A DNA stretch of 7,066 nt from Eubacteriales Family XIII. Incertae Sedis bacterium (GTDB lineage Bacteria > Bacillota > Clostridia > Peptostreptococcales > Anaerovoracaceae). Made by a program: the position numbers and the translations under genes. The DNA is taken from assembly GCA_031290715.1 (NCBI GenBank), contig JAITNA010000220.1, forward strand, positions 1 to 7,066, written 5' to 3'. Shown here in pieces: positions 1 through 6,199 of this stretch (positions within the stretch are counted from its first letter, which is position 1; each line of letters opens with the position of its first letter). The notes under the pieces were generated by a model. That model saw only the letters and a list, made by a program, of their open reading frames with translations. It made no database searches and had not been told where the DNA came from.

Positions 1-1026
1 GACTGCGGGTCAGCGCATCCGGAAGTCTTTCTGATCGTGTGCGGATCGGCGGCATCATGGATTATCAAAAAGATTTTGAGAAATCGCGGCGGGCTGCACA
101 ACAGGGTGACGCGGCGCATGAAGATCGAGCCTTTCACGTTGGCGGAATGCGAGAATTATTTTGTCGATAATGAAATAAGTTTTGAAAGACGGGACATTGC
201 GGAAAGCTATATGATATTTGGCGGTGTGCCTTTTTACCTGAGCCTGTTCGATCGAAGGCTCAGTTTGCCGCAAAACGTAGACGCGATTTGTTTTTCGGAA
301 AACGCGCCGCTGAAAGATGAATTTGAAGAGGTGTTTTATTCCTTGTTCAAGCATGCGGATTTGCACATTCAAATCATCAAAACCCTCGCGCGGAAGAAAA
401 AGGGCCTGTATCGCGAGGAAATCGTAGGCGGGCTCGACGTCACTTCCGGCGGCGGGCTGACAGATGCGCTCTATGAATTGGAACAGTCCGGATTCATCAC
501 GGTCTATGACGATTATTCAGGGAAAAACGGGAGATATTGTTTTCGCCTTACCGATGCTTTTTCGCTGTTTTATCTCACTTATATGGCAGGGCGGCGCAAA
601 AAGGATATGCGATTTTGGTCTACCTTCACGGGGCAGTCGGCGCACAATTCATGGCGGGGCTACGCGTTTGTGCAAGTATGCTTTGCGCATACGGCACAAA
701 TCAAAGACGCGTTGGGCATTGCGGGCCTATCCGCGTCGATTTCCACATGGCGCAGCCGAGTGTCAGACCCGGGTGCGCAAATTGATCTGATTATTGAAAG
801 AAATGACGGCGTCATCAATTTGTGCGAGGTGAAATACACGGCGGATGAATATCTCATCGACAAAAAATACAGCGAAGCCCTCCGGAACAAAAGGGATGCT
901 TTCCGAAGCGAGATCAACCCCAAAAAAACGCTTCACCTCACTATGATCTCCGGCGGCGGATTGAAAACGAACGCGTATAGCAACATCGTGCAGTCGGTGG
1001 TGACCTTGGAACAACTGTTTCAATAG
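1..1026 (+). CDS. AAA+ ATPase with C-terminal DUF234 domain (5' end outside window)
   Basis: The reading frame is open from base 1 and ends at TAG 1024-1026, giving 341 visible residues. The GTG at 37 is internal, because the residues before it (ending VFLIVCGSAASW) already match the family. Seen: the sensor-1 strand and following segment (about residues 10-54: VCGSAASW, GGLHNR, EPFTLAECENYF), a GGVPFYL motif at 74-80, a winged-helix-like part (about 118-185), and a C-terminal PD-(D/E)XK-like signature with D262, E276 and K278 (IDLII, then CEVKY). This order is that of the archaeal-type ATPase plus DUF234 family (COG1672). Walker A and B would lie upstream, off the window. The cellular role of the family is not established; DNA binding or nuclease activity is inferred from the fold. 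Codon use is more AT-rich than in addB, which could mean separate acquisition. The family call is firm; no function is claimed. Confidence 0.88.
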   Translation, partial: DCGSAHPEVFLIVCGSAASWIIKKILRNRGGLHNRVTRRMKIEPFTLAECENYFVDNEISFERRDIAESYMIFGGVPFYLSLFDRRLSLPQNVDAICFSENAPLKDEFEEVFYSLFKHADLHIQIIKTLARKKKGLYREEIVGGLDVTSGGGLTDALYELEQSGFITVYDDYSGKNGRYCFRLTDAFSLFYLTYMAGRRKKDMRFWSTFTGQSAHNSWRGYAFVQVCFAHTAQIKDALGIAGLSASISTWRSRVSDPGAQIDLIIERNDGVINLCEVKYTADEYLIDKKYSEALRNKRDAFRSEINPKKTLHLTMISGGGLKTNAYSNIVQSVVTLEQLFQ

Positions 1027-1035
1027 TGGTATACT
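1006..1035 (+). promoter_or_regulatory. Predicted promoter of addB
   Basis: A TTGGAA -35 (1006-1011), an 18-base spacer and a TATACT -10 (1030-1035) preceded by TGG form an extended -10 promoter. It lies over the last codons and stop of the upstream ATPase gene. The expected transcription start, 7 bases after the -10, falls on the A of the addB ATG (1042), so the transcript may be leaderless. The promoter is inferred from sequence only; read-through from the upstream gene is also possible. Confidence 0.55.
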
Positions 1036-1041
1036 CTTCTC

Positions 1042-4000
1042 ATGTTGAATGTTTACTGCGGAAGAGAGGATATCGACAAGCAACGCTTTCTTTTTGAGCG
1101 GATCGCCGGGGCTGACGGGGCCGGGGGAATGGGCGTGCCGTCCGTCGGGGCGGGGCCGGTATTCCTTATCGTCCCCGATCAATTCACGCTTGAAGCGGAA
1201 CGGGGAGCCTTTCATTATCTCGGCGTTTCCGCGTTCATCGACCCCATTGTGCTCAGTATGAACCGCTTAGCCGGCCGCGTGTTTGCCGAAACCGGGGGGC
1301 GAACGGACCACATCGACCAATACGGCAAATATATGCTCCTCGCGCGTTTGCTCTACCGGGGCAAAAGCCATATGGAGCTTTTCAAAAACCTTGAAAACTC
1401 CGCGGTGTTCATTGAAAAACTCAGCGACGCCATTATGAGCCTAAAGGCGCACTGCGTTACGCCCGATATGCTCGCGGCCTGTATCGCGGAAATGGAAGCG
1501 GACACTTTGCTGCGCCGCAAGTGCAAGGATTTGCTGCGGATATACAGCGGCTATGAGGAGGCTCTTGCCGCGGGGCGGCCGGACAGTACGGATATGACGC
1601 GGCTGTTCATCGAAAGGATCCCGCGCTCGAAACAAATCGCGGACGCGGTGATCTGGATATACGGGTTTGACTATTTCGCCCCCGTCAATCTGGAAGCGGT
1701 CGCGCGGCTTGCCGCTTGCGCGCGGGAGGTCAATGTCGTTTTGACGGCGGAGCCGGGGAACGCCTTTTTTGCCTTGACAAACAGGATGGCCGAGCAGTTG
1801 ATCGAAACCGCGCGGGCGGCGGGCGCGCGGACGGATGCACCCAAAAGCGTACAGGGCTGCGCCTACCGGGGAACGGATCAAAGGCCCGCGGAAATCGCGC
1901 ACATCGAACGCGCGTTATTTTCCTATCCGCTGCGGCAATTTGACGGCGGCTCGGCGCCCGCGCTGCGCTTTGTCAGGGCGCGGGATTTCCAAAGCGAAGC
2001 GGAAGCGGCCGCGATACAGATTTGCCGGCTTGTCCGCGAGGAAGGATTCCGGTACCGGGACATTCTCGTCCTTTGCAATGATATGGGCAAACGCGCGTCG
2101 GCCATTTCCCGCGTCTTTGGCGCCTATGGCCTGCCGGTATTCATGGATCGCCGCCGCGACGTCGACCACGACCCCGTACTGGAGTTCATTCTTGCGCTGC
2201 CGGAAATCGCCGCGAACGGAAGACGGCAGGAGGACGTTTTTCGCTGGATTCGCACGGGGCTGACGGGTATCGAAACGGACGACGCCGAGGAACTCGAGAA
2301 CTACGCAATCAAATACAGGCTGCGCGGGCGCAAGTGGGGCGAACCGCTTCGGTACGGCGCGGGCGAATACGACGAGGAAACGCGGGCGCGCCTTGGCGAA
2401 GCGGCCGCCCGCGTCGATGAAATCACGGCGGCCTTTGCAAAACGCTTCGGCGCCGGACGGACAGGGCGCGAACGGACGGAGGGCCTGTATCTGTTTTTGA
2501 CGGAGGACTGCGCCCTGCCCGAAAAGATCGCGGCCTATGCCGATGAACTCGAAGAAAAGGGCTATGCGGAATACGCGGATGAGCTGCGCGGTATCTGGGA
2601 CGTCGCGGCCGGCGTCATGGATCAGATCGCCGGCGCCCTTGGGGACCTCACGATGGGGATGGAGGAATACGCCGCCATCCTGCGGGCGGGTTTTGCTTCT
2701 GTCAAGATGGGGGTATTGCCGCCCTCCGCGGACAGTATTGTCGTCGGAACCATGCAGAGGACGCGCACGAGCCGCGTCCGGGCGATGTTTGTCCTCGGCG
2801 CAAACGACGGGGAATTGCCGCTGTTTTGCGCGGACGACGGGTTGATCAGCGATGTGGAAAAGGGGGAGCTTGAAACGCTTGGAATCCCCGCTTTCCGGCG
2901 CGATGAAAATCTGATGCACGAGGAACAGCTTGCCATTTACAAAAATCTTTCAAAGCCGACGCGGCTCTTGTACCTGAGCTATACGGCGACGGGGAAGGGC
3001 GGCGGCGAAACGAAGCCGTCGATGATTTTTGAGCGGCTGCGCGAGCTGTTCCCGCGCATTCCCGTCAGCGGGAGCGGGGTCGGGGACGAGGTCGGGGACG
3101 GGGAAGCCGATACGGCCGCGGCCCTGTACAGCGAGGACAGCGTACTCGCGCGCTTGTCCGAGCAAATCCGCAGGAGCCTTACGGGAGCGGCCATGGACGG
3201 GATTTGGAACGACGTCTGGCTTTGGTATGAGAAAAACCGCCCGGAGAAAGCCGCGGCGCTGCGGCGCGGCCTGACCTTTGAAAACAGGAAAGACCGTATT
3301 GTCCCCGAAAGCGGACTGACGATATCGCCGAGCGCCATCGAAGGGTATAGCCGTTGTCCGTTTTCATACTTTATGGATCGGGGCCTGCATCTTGGGGAAC
3401 GCCGCGTTCACGAGGCGGACAGCCGAAACATGGGCGAGGTCTATCACGACGTCCTCATGCGCTTTGGCATGAAGATGAATGAAAGCGGCCGTCCGGTCAG
3501 CGACACGGAAAGTTTGTGGAACAGCGCGGACCGTGCGCAGACGGATCATTTCATGGAGGAAATCTTTGAAACAGTCGCGGCGGAATATGAGCAGGGGCTT
3601 TTTAATACAGGCCCCTATGAACGTTATCGAAAAGAGCGATTGAAGCGGATTTCAAAGGATGTGGCGTGGGCGCTGACGGAGCGCGTGCGGGATACGGATA
3701 CGGAGCGCATGATTTTTGAAACCGAGTTCAAGCAGAGCGGGAAGCTCCGCGAACTCGAAATCGGGCAAATCAAGATCGCGGGGCGTATCGACCGCGTCGA
3801 TATTCTGGCGGGCGGCTACGCAAAGGTCGTAGACTACAAATCGGGCGGCGACACGTTTCATATCGACGACGTCAAATCCGGATGGCAGCTGCAATTGATG
3901 ATCTACCTCAAAGCGGCCGCGGGGACATACAAGCCGGCGGGGGTGTCGTATTTCCGGATTTTCGAGCCGCACATCGACGTGACGAAACCGGGCGCACCGC

Positions 4001-4329
4001 AGACGGCGGAAGAGATTCGGGACGCGGTCACAGCGGAATACAAAAACGACGGGATATTGATCGACCTCGAAGGCCGCGCGGAAGCCGCGGGCGAGGGCAC
4101 AGGCACAAACACGGGCACAAACACCGGCGAGAAATTCGTTACACGAAATGAATTCGACGAGCTTCAGGAAGCGGTTTCCCATGTGCTTGGGGATCTCGCG
4201 GAGCGCTTCGCGGCCGGGGAAATGCCCGCCCGCCCGAAAGCGAAAAAGAAAGGCGGTGAAAAAATCACCGCCTGTACCTATTGCCGTTATCGCAGTGTTT
4301 GCAACTACGATATTGTCTTTGAAACATGA
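1042..4329 (+). CDS. addB: AddB, nuclease/helicase-like subunit of the AddAB recombination complex
   Basis: This is a complete 1095-residue protein, near the usual AddB length of about 1150. AddAB resects double-strand DNA ends in the cytoplasm for RecA-dependent repair; AddA is the main motor and AddB contributes a nuclease and Chi recognition. Seen: an N-terminal strand-loop with a degenerate Walker A (GREDIDKQ, about residues 7-14), the VPDQFTLEAE segment, the helicase-like motif from G569 to P593 (VGTMQRTR then VLGANDGELP), and a RecB-type nuclease with D917, D931 and K933 (GRIDRVD, VVDYKSG). C772 (YSRCPF) and C1078, C1081, C1087 near the C-terminus are the four Fe-S cluster ligands. The ATG at 1042 is 15 bases after the ATPase stop and has no ribosome binding site. 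There are two short in-frame tandem repeats (near residues 680-687 and 1021-1028). The usual partner addA does not follow it. The lysine-rich stretch before the last cysteines also encodes a hairpin that acts on the other strand. Confidence 0.95.
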   Translation: MLNVYCGREDIDKQRFLFERIAGADGAGGMGVPSVGAGPVFLIVPDQFTLEAERGAFHYLGVSAFIDPIVLSMNRLAGRVFAETGGRTDHIDQYGKYMLLARLLYRGKSHMELFKNLENSAVFIEKLSDAIMSLKAHCVTPDMLAACIAEMEADTLLRRKCKDLLRIYSGYEEALAAGRPDSTDMTRLFIERIPRSKQIADAVIWIYGFDYFAPVNLEAVARLAACAREVNVVLTAEPGNAFFALTNRMAEQLIETARAAGARTDAPKSVQGCAYRGTDQRPAEIAHIERALFSYPLRQFDGGSAPALRFVRARDFQSEAEAAAIQICRLVREEGFRYRDILVLCNDMGKRASAISRVFGAYGLPVFMDRRRDVDHDPVLEFILALPEIAANGRRQEDVFRWIRTGLTGIETDDAEELENYAIKYRLRGRKWGEPLRYGAGEYDEETRARLGEAAARVDEITAAFAKRFGAGRTGRERTEGLYLFLTEDCALPEKIAAYADELEEKGYAEYADELRGIWDVAAGVMDQIAGALGDLTMGMEEYAAILRAGFASVKMGVLPPSADSIVVGTMQRTRTSRVRAMFVLGANDGELPLFCADDGLISDVEKGELETLGIPAFRRDENLMHEEQLAIYKNLSKPTRLLYLSYTATGKGGGETKPSMIFERLRELFPRIPVSGSGVGDEVGDGEADTAAALYSEDSVLARLSEQIRRSLTGAAMDGIWNDVWLWYEKNRPEKAAALRRGLTFENRKDRIVPESGLTISPSAIEGYSRCPFSYFMDRGLHLGERRVHEADSRNMGEVYHDVLMRFGMKMNESGRPVSDTESLWNSADRAQTDHFMEEIFETVAAEYEQGLFNTGPYERYRKERLKRISKDVAWALTERVRDTDTERMIFETEFKQSGKLRELEIGQIKIAGRIDRVDILAGGYAKVVDYKSGGDTFHIDDVKSGWQLQLMIYLKAAAGTYKPAGVSYFRIFEPHIDVTKPGAPQTAEEIRDAVTAEYKNDGILIDLEGRAEAAGEGTGTNTGTNTGEKFVTRNEFDELQEAVSHVLGDLAERFAAGEMPARPKAKKKGGEKITACTYCRYRSVCNYDIVFET
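3078..3101 (+). repeat. 12-base tandem repeat inside addB (2 units)
   Basis: Two near-identical 12-base units (GGTCGGGGACGA, then the same with a final G) lie side by side. They are in frame and encode a Gly/Asp/Glu-rich linker (GVGDEVGDG), probably an exposed loop between the helicase-like and nuclease parts. The unit is a multiple of three, so gain or loss of one unit would not break the frame. Confidence 0.8.
4102..4125 (+). repeat. 12-base tandem repeat inside addB (2 units plus a partial)
   Basis: Two 12-base units (GGCACAAACACG and GGCACAAACACC) follow a partial GGCACA at 4096-4101. They encode a Gly-Thr-Asn linker (GTGTNTGTNTGE) between the nuclease core and the C-terminal Fe-S cysteines. 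The repeat preserves the frame and looks like a recent slippage duplication. Confidence 0.85.
4243..4273 (-). terminator. Rho-independent terminator for the radical SAM gene, inside addB
   Basis: Read on the minus strand this is a perfect 9-bp stem (AGGCGGTGA with TCACCGCCT; 4273-4265 with 4259-4251), a TTTTT loop (4264-4260) and then TTCTTTTT (4250-4243). The U-rich tail exists only on the minus strand; on the plus strand the hairpin is followed by GTACCTATTG. It lies 133 bases beyond the radical SAM stop codon and wholly within the 3' end of the addB coding sequence. Confidence 0.75.
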
Positions 4330-4338
4330 AATCCCACG

Positions 4339-4372
4339 CACTGGATTCCCGGGATAAACCCGGGAATGACAG
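4339..4372 (+). repeat. Palindromic repeat, copy A
   Basis: It begins CACTGGATTC and ends GAATGACA, with a 9-bp perfect stem (ATTCCCGGG 4345-4353, CCCGGGAAT 4359-4367) around ATAAA. Two further copies with the same ends lie at 6018-6055 (minus) and 6066-6096 (plus). The ATTCCC...GGGAAT palindrome is of the kind found dispersed in many bacterial genomes (the Neisseria dRS3 repeat has the same core). It encodes nothing here. Confidence 0.8.
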
Positions 4373-4380
4373 CAGTTTTT
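4345..4380 (+). terminator. Predicted terminator of addB
   Basis: The stem of repeat copy A (4345-4367) is followed after eight bases by TTTTT (4376-4380). CTG at 4341-4343 can pair with CAG at 4373-4375, which would bring the stem base next to the T-tract. It lies 16 bases after the addB stop. On the minus strand no T-tract follows, so it is directional. Confidence 0.55.
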
Positions 4381-4405
4381 CCCATGTCTGAATGTTATCG
4401 GGCGC

Positions 4406-5770
4406 CTATTTCCCGGAAACTTTTTTCTGCAAGGATTCTTTTTCGGCCACATGCTTCTCCCAAATCGGGTCGGACGTTTCGCCCCATTTCTGCGCGACGT
4501 CGTGCGTCTTTGCCGTCAAACTCTCGACGGGCTCCGGCGCCATCATATCGGTGCTGTGCGCGCCGCTTGCGGAAACCATCTTCTCGATCGCTTCGGGATT
4601 GTCAAGCACGGGACAGGGCCGCATATGGTTGTCGTTGAACGGCTGACATTCCTTATAAGCCTTGAAAATCGGGGATTGCAGCGCTTCGAGCAGCGAAACC
4701 TCGTTGATGTTGAGATTGGAATAATGAACGAAAGCGCAGGGCTCCACGTCGCCGGCGGCGTTGATGTGGAAGTAACGGCGCCCGCCCGCAATGCAGCCTT
4801 CGGTGTATTCGCCGTCGTTCCAGAAATCCATCGCAAAGACGGGCTTCGTGTCGCGGATCACGCGCATACGGTCGTGCATCCACTTGCGTTGGTCGGAGGT
4901 CGCGAGGAGATCCGGCACCGCGTCGACGCCGACGGGCATGTAGGTGAAATTCCACGCGAAGCGGCAGCCGAGGCCGATCATCTCGTCGATGAACGCGTCC
5001 CCGCCGACTTCGTAGGTGTTCTTGCTGTGGTAGCAGGTGCTGTAGCCGAAAGGCAGACGGTAAGAGCGCATGAGCTTCATGCCGTCAATCACCTGCTGAT
5101 AGACGCCTTCGCCGCGCCGCATGTCGGTTGCTTCCCCGTCGCCTTCGATGGAGAAAGCCAATGTGAAGTTCGCGACGCGGAGCAGGTCCTTGCAGAAATC
5201 GTCGTCCACGAGCGTACCGTTCGTGAAAGCGAAGAAGTAGCAATCCTGGTGCTTTTCGGCAAGCTTGATGAGGTCGGCCTTGCGGACGAGGGGCTCGCCG
5301 CCGCTGTAGATGTAGAAACGGATGTCGAGCGCCTTCCCCTCTGTAATAATGCGGTCGAGGGTTTCAAAGCTCAGGTTGTTCTTCGCGCCGTACTGCGCGG
5401 CCCAACAGCCGATGCATTCGAGATTGCACGCGCTGGTCGGGTCCATCAGGATGGTCCAAGGGATGTTGATGTCGTACTTTTCCTTGATGACCTCGCGCTC
5501 GGTGTTGTCCAATGTGCCGTTGATGAAGAAACATTCGGAAAGCTTCTTGATACAGCGGATGTCCACTTCGTCAAAGAGCTTTTGGACGAAAGTACTCCAG
5601 ATGCTGTCCGGATTGATGATCGTCTTGCGGAACATCGCGATCTGGGCGGCATGCATATTTTTCCGATCCAGTGTTTCCGCGAGGTCTATCATCTTCGGCA
5701 GGTGCTTGATCGGATCCTTCGACATGTAGTCAAGGAGCAAATCGACGGTTTTTTTCTTGATCAGATTCAT
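4406..5770 (-). CDS. Radical SAM protein with C-terminal auxiliary-cluster (SPASM-like) cysteines
   Basis: A complete 454-residue protein. The ATG at 5770 is chosen because GGAGGT sits 7 bases upstream; an in-frame ATG at 5818 would add 16 residues but has no ribosome binding site. Seen: an N-terminal helical region of about 100 residues, then the radical SAM motif CNLECIGC (C115, C119, C122) that binds the 4Fe-4S cluster and S-adenosylmethionine, the SGGEP motif (156-160), a partial-barrel segment to about 285, and C-terminal cysteines C326 (GCIAGG), C345 (EPCAF), C375 and C386 (RPCP) that suit an auxiliary Fe-S cluster. I recognise the whole layout from clostridial radical SAM proteins (COG0535-like) of unknown substrate. 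No precursor peptide, partner enzyme or transporter lies beside it. Codon use leans strongly to TTC, TAC, AAC and AAG, and together with the promoter and ribosome binding site this suggests high expression. Confidence 0.92.
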   Translation of the reverse strand: MNLIKKKTVDLLLDYMSKDPIKHLPKMIDLAETLDRKNMHAAQIAMFRKTIINPDSIWSTFVQKLFDEVDIRCIKKLSECFFINGTLDNTEREVIKEKYDINIPWTILMDPTSACNLECIGCWAAQYGAKNNLSFETLDRIITEGKALDIRFYIYSGGEPLVRKADLIKLAEKHQDCYFFAFTNGTLVDDDFCKDLLRVANFTLAFSIEGDGEATDMRRGEGVYQQVIDGMKLMRSYRLPFGYSTCYHSKNTYEVGGDAFIDEMIGLGCRFAWNFTYMPVGVDAVPDLLATSDQRKWMHDRMRVIRDTKPVFAMDFWNDGEYTEGCIAGGRRYFHINAAGDVEPCAFVHYSNLNINEVSLLEALQSPIFKAYKECQPFNDNHMRPCPVLDNPEAIEKMVSASGAHSTDMMAPEPVESLTAKTHDVAQKWGETSDPIWEKHVAEKESLQKKVSGK

Positions 5771-5777
5771 ACGTATT

Positions 5778-5783
5778 ACCTCC
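5778..5783 (-). promoter_or_regulatory. Ribosome binding site that fixes the radical SAM start
   Basis: GGAGGT on the minus strand, followed by a 7-base spacer (AATACGT) and ATG at 5770. It is a near-ideal Shine-Dalgarno site and rules against the in-frame ATG at 5818 as the main start. Confidence 0.9.
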
Positions 5784-5827
5784 AAAAAGTAGTGAACTCC
5801 CGTCCAATAAAATTTCATATCAACTTA

Positions 5828-5855
5828 ATTATAGCACAAACATCCAGATTTCAAA
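5828..5855 (-). promoter_or_regulatory. Extended -10 promoter of the radical SAM gene
   Basis: On the minus strand a perfect TATAAT -10 (5833-5828) is preceded by TGC, an extended -10. A -35 of TTTGAA (5855-5850, 16-base spacer) or TTGAAA (5854-5849, 15-base spacer) precedes it, with an A/T-rich upstream tract. The expected transcription start is near 5821, giving a leader of about 51 bases. No operator or riboswitch fold is evident in that leader. Confidence 0.8.
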
Positions 5856-6009
5856 ATATTTTTTTTCAGTAACTTTTCTATATCTTGTGTAATCGCCGAT
5901 TTCCAACCACTCTATAAAGTTGCCAATTACAAAACATAAAGAATTCGTTCCTTTTTTTGCGATAATATTGCTCCGATTCAGGCATGGGCTGAATATTGCC
6001 ATTCTCGGT

Positions 6010-6049
6010 AAAAACTTTGTCATTCTTGGGCGCGAAGCGTCCCGAGAAT
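6010..6049 (-). terminator. Possible terminator of the heavy-metal ATPase gene
   Basis: The stem of copy C (6049-6022) is followed on the minus strand by GACAAAG and TTTTT (6014-6010). It is the only hairpin with a T-tract downstream of the P-type ATPase stop, about 150 bases beyond it. The tail matches that of copy A (GACAGCAG then TTTTT). Confidence 0.5.
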
Positions 6050-6055
6050 CCAGTG
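6018..6055 (-). repeat. Palindromic repeat, copy C (inverted)
   Basis: On the minus strand it starts CACTGGATTC and ends GAATGACA like copies A and B, but its stem interior differs. It pairs as ATTCT/AGAAT, GGG/CCC and CGC/GCG around a 3-base loop, with one mismatch and one bulge. It lies head to head with copy B, separated by about 10 bases. Confidence 0.75.
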
Positions 6056-6065
6056 ACATATTTAT

Positions 6066-6096
6066 CACTGGATTCCCGCATTCGCGGGAATGACAG
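6066..6096 (+). repeat. Palindromic repeat, copy B
   Basis: It starts CACTGGATTC and ends GAATGACAG, with an 8-bp perfect stem (ATTCCCGC 6072-6079, GCGGGAAT 6084-6091) around ATTC. With copy C it forms a larger palindrome: GAATCCAGTGA (6046-6056) is the exact reverse complement of TCACTGGATTC (6065-6075), and GTCATTC (6019-6025) that of GAATGAC (6088-6094). No T-tract follows it. Confidence 0.85.
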
Positions 6097-6134
6097 TGGT
6101 ACAGGAGCTTTAGCTCCGTCGTACCACGTCTGTC
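6092..6134. repeat. Long imperfect hairpin abutting repeat copy B
   Basis: GACAG (6092-6096) pairs with CTGTC (6130-6134), TGGTAC (6097-6102) with GTACCA (6121-6126), and GGAGC (6104-6108) with GCTCC (6113-6117) around TTTA. Short mismatches separate the three stems. It shares the GACAG end of copy B, so the two may be one composite element. No T-tract follows on either strand. Confidence 0.7.
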
Positions 6135-6140
6135 AAGAGT

Positions 6141-6156
6141 GCAGCGCTTCTGCTGC
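6141..6156. repeat. Small hairpin downstream of the heavy-metal ATPase gene
   Basis: GCAGC (6141-6145) and GCTGC (6152-6156) form a 5-bp stem with a 6-base loop. It is the first hairpin a transcript of the ATPase gene would make after its stop. No T-tract follows on the minus strand, so it is at most an RNA-stabilising fold. Confidence 0.4.
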
Positions 6157-6199
6157 GGCAGGTTTTGCATGAAAGCGCCGAGATTCGGCAAATAGGTGT

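Larger units (their letters stand above)
5771..6199. other. Intergenic region between two minus-strand genes
   Basis: This 429-base stretch has no convincing gene. From right to left along transcription it holds a small hairpin (6141-6156), a long hairpin (6092-6134), two inverted palindromic repeats (6018-6096), then an AT-rich part (about 5856-6010), then the radical SAM promoter and leader. The AT-rich part contains a direct repeat AATATTGC (5964-5971 and 5992-5999) and a small inverted repeat ATTCAG/CTGAAT (5976-5981, 5989-5994); I can assign neither a function. Confidence 0.75.

Noticed and set aside
2533..2592. Apparent internal protein duplication in AddB (two YADEL segments)
   Set aside because: The copies are very short and use different codons; charged helical repeats like this arise easily by chance.
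1915..2919. A 334-codon open frame on the minus strand inside addB
   Set aside because: It lies opposite conserved AddB coding sequence, has a composition typical of GC-rich antisense frames, and has no family motif.
3652..4452. A 266-codon open frame on the minus strand over the end of addB
   Set aside because: It runs through the AddB nuclease and Fe-S regions and the palindromic repeat, which shows it is a chance frame.
5771..5818. In-frame upstream ATG (5818) as the radical SAM start
   Set aside because: It lies about 3 bases after the predicted transcription start with no ribosome binding site, while the ATG at 5770 has an ideal one. A minor extended form cannot be excluded.
5771..5821. 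Riboswitch or attenuator in the radical SAM leader
   Set aside because: The predicted leader is only about 51 bases and shows no stable alternative stems or T-tract.
4451..5872. A 473-codon open frame on the plus strand opposite the radical SAM gene
   Set aside because: It is the antisense shadow of a GC-rich, codon-biased gene. Its translation has no recognisable motif, and the minus-strand frame has CxxxCxxC, a promoter and a ribosome binding site.
4339..6134. CRISPR-like array from repeated palindromes
   Set aside because: There are only three copies, in both orientations, far apart, with no regular spacers and no cas genes.
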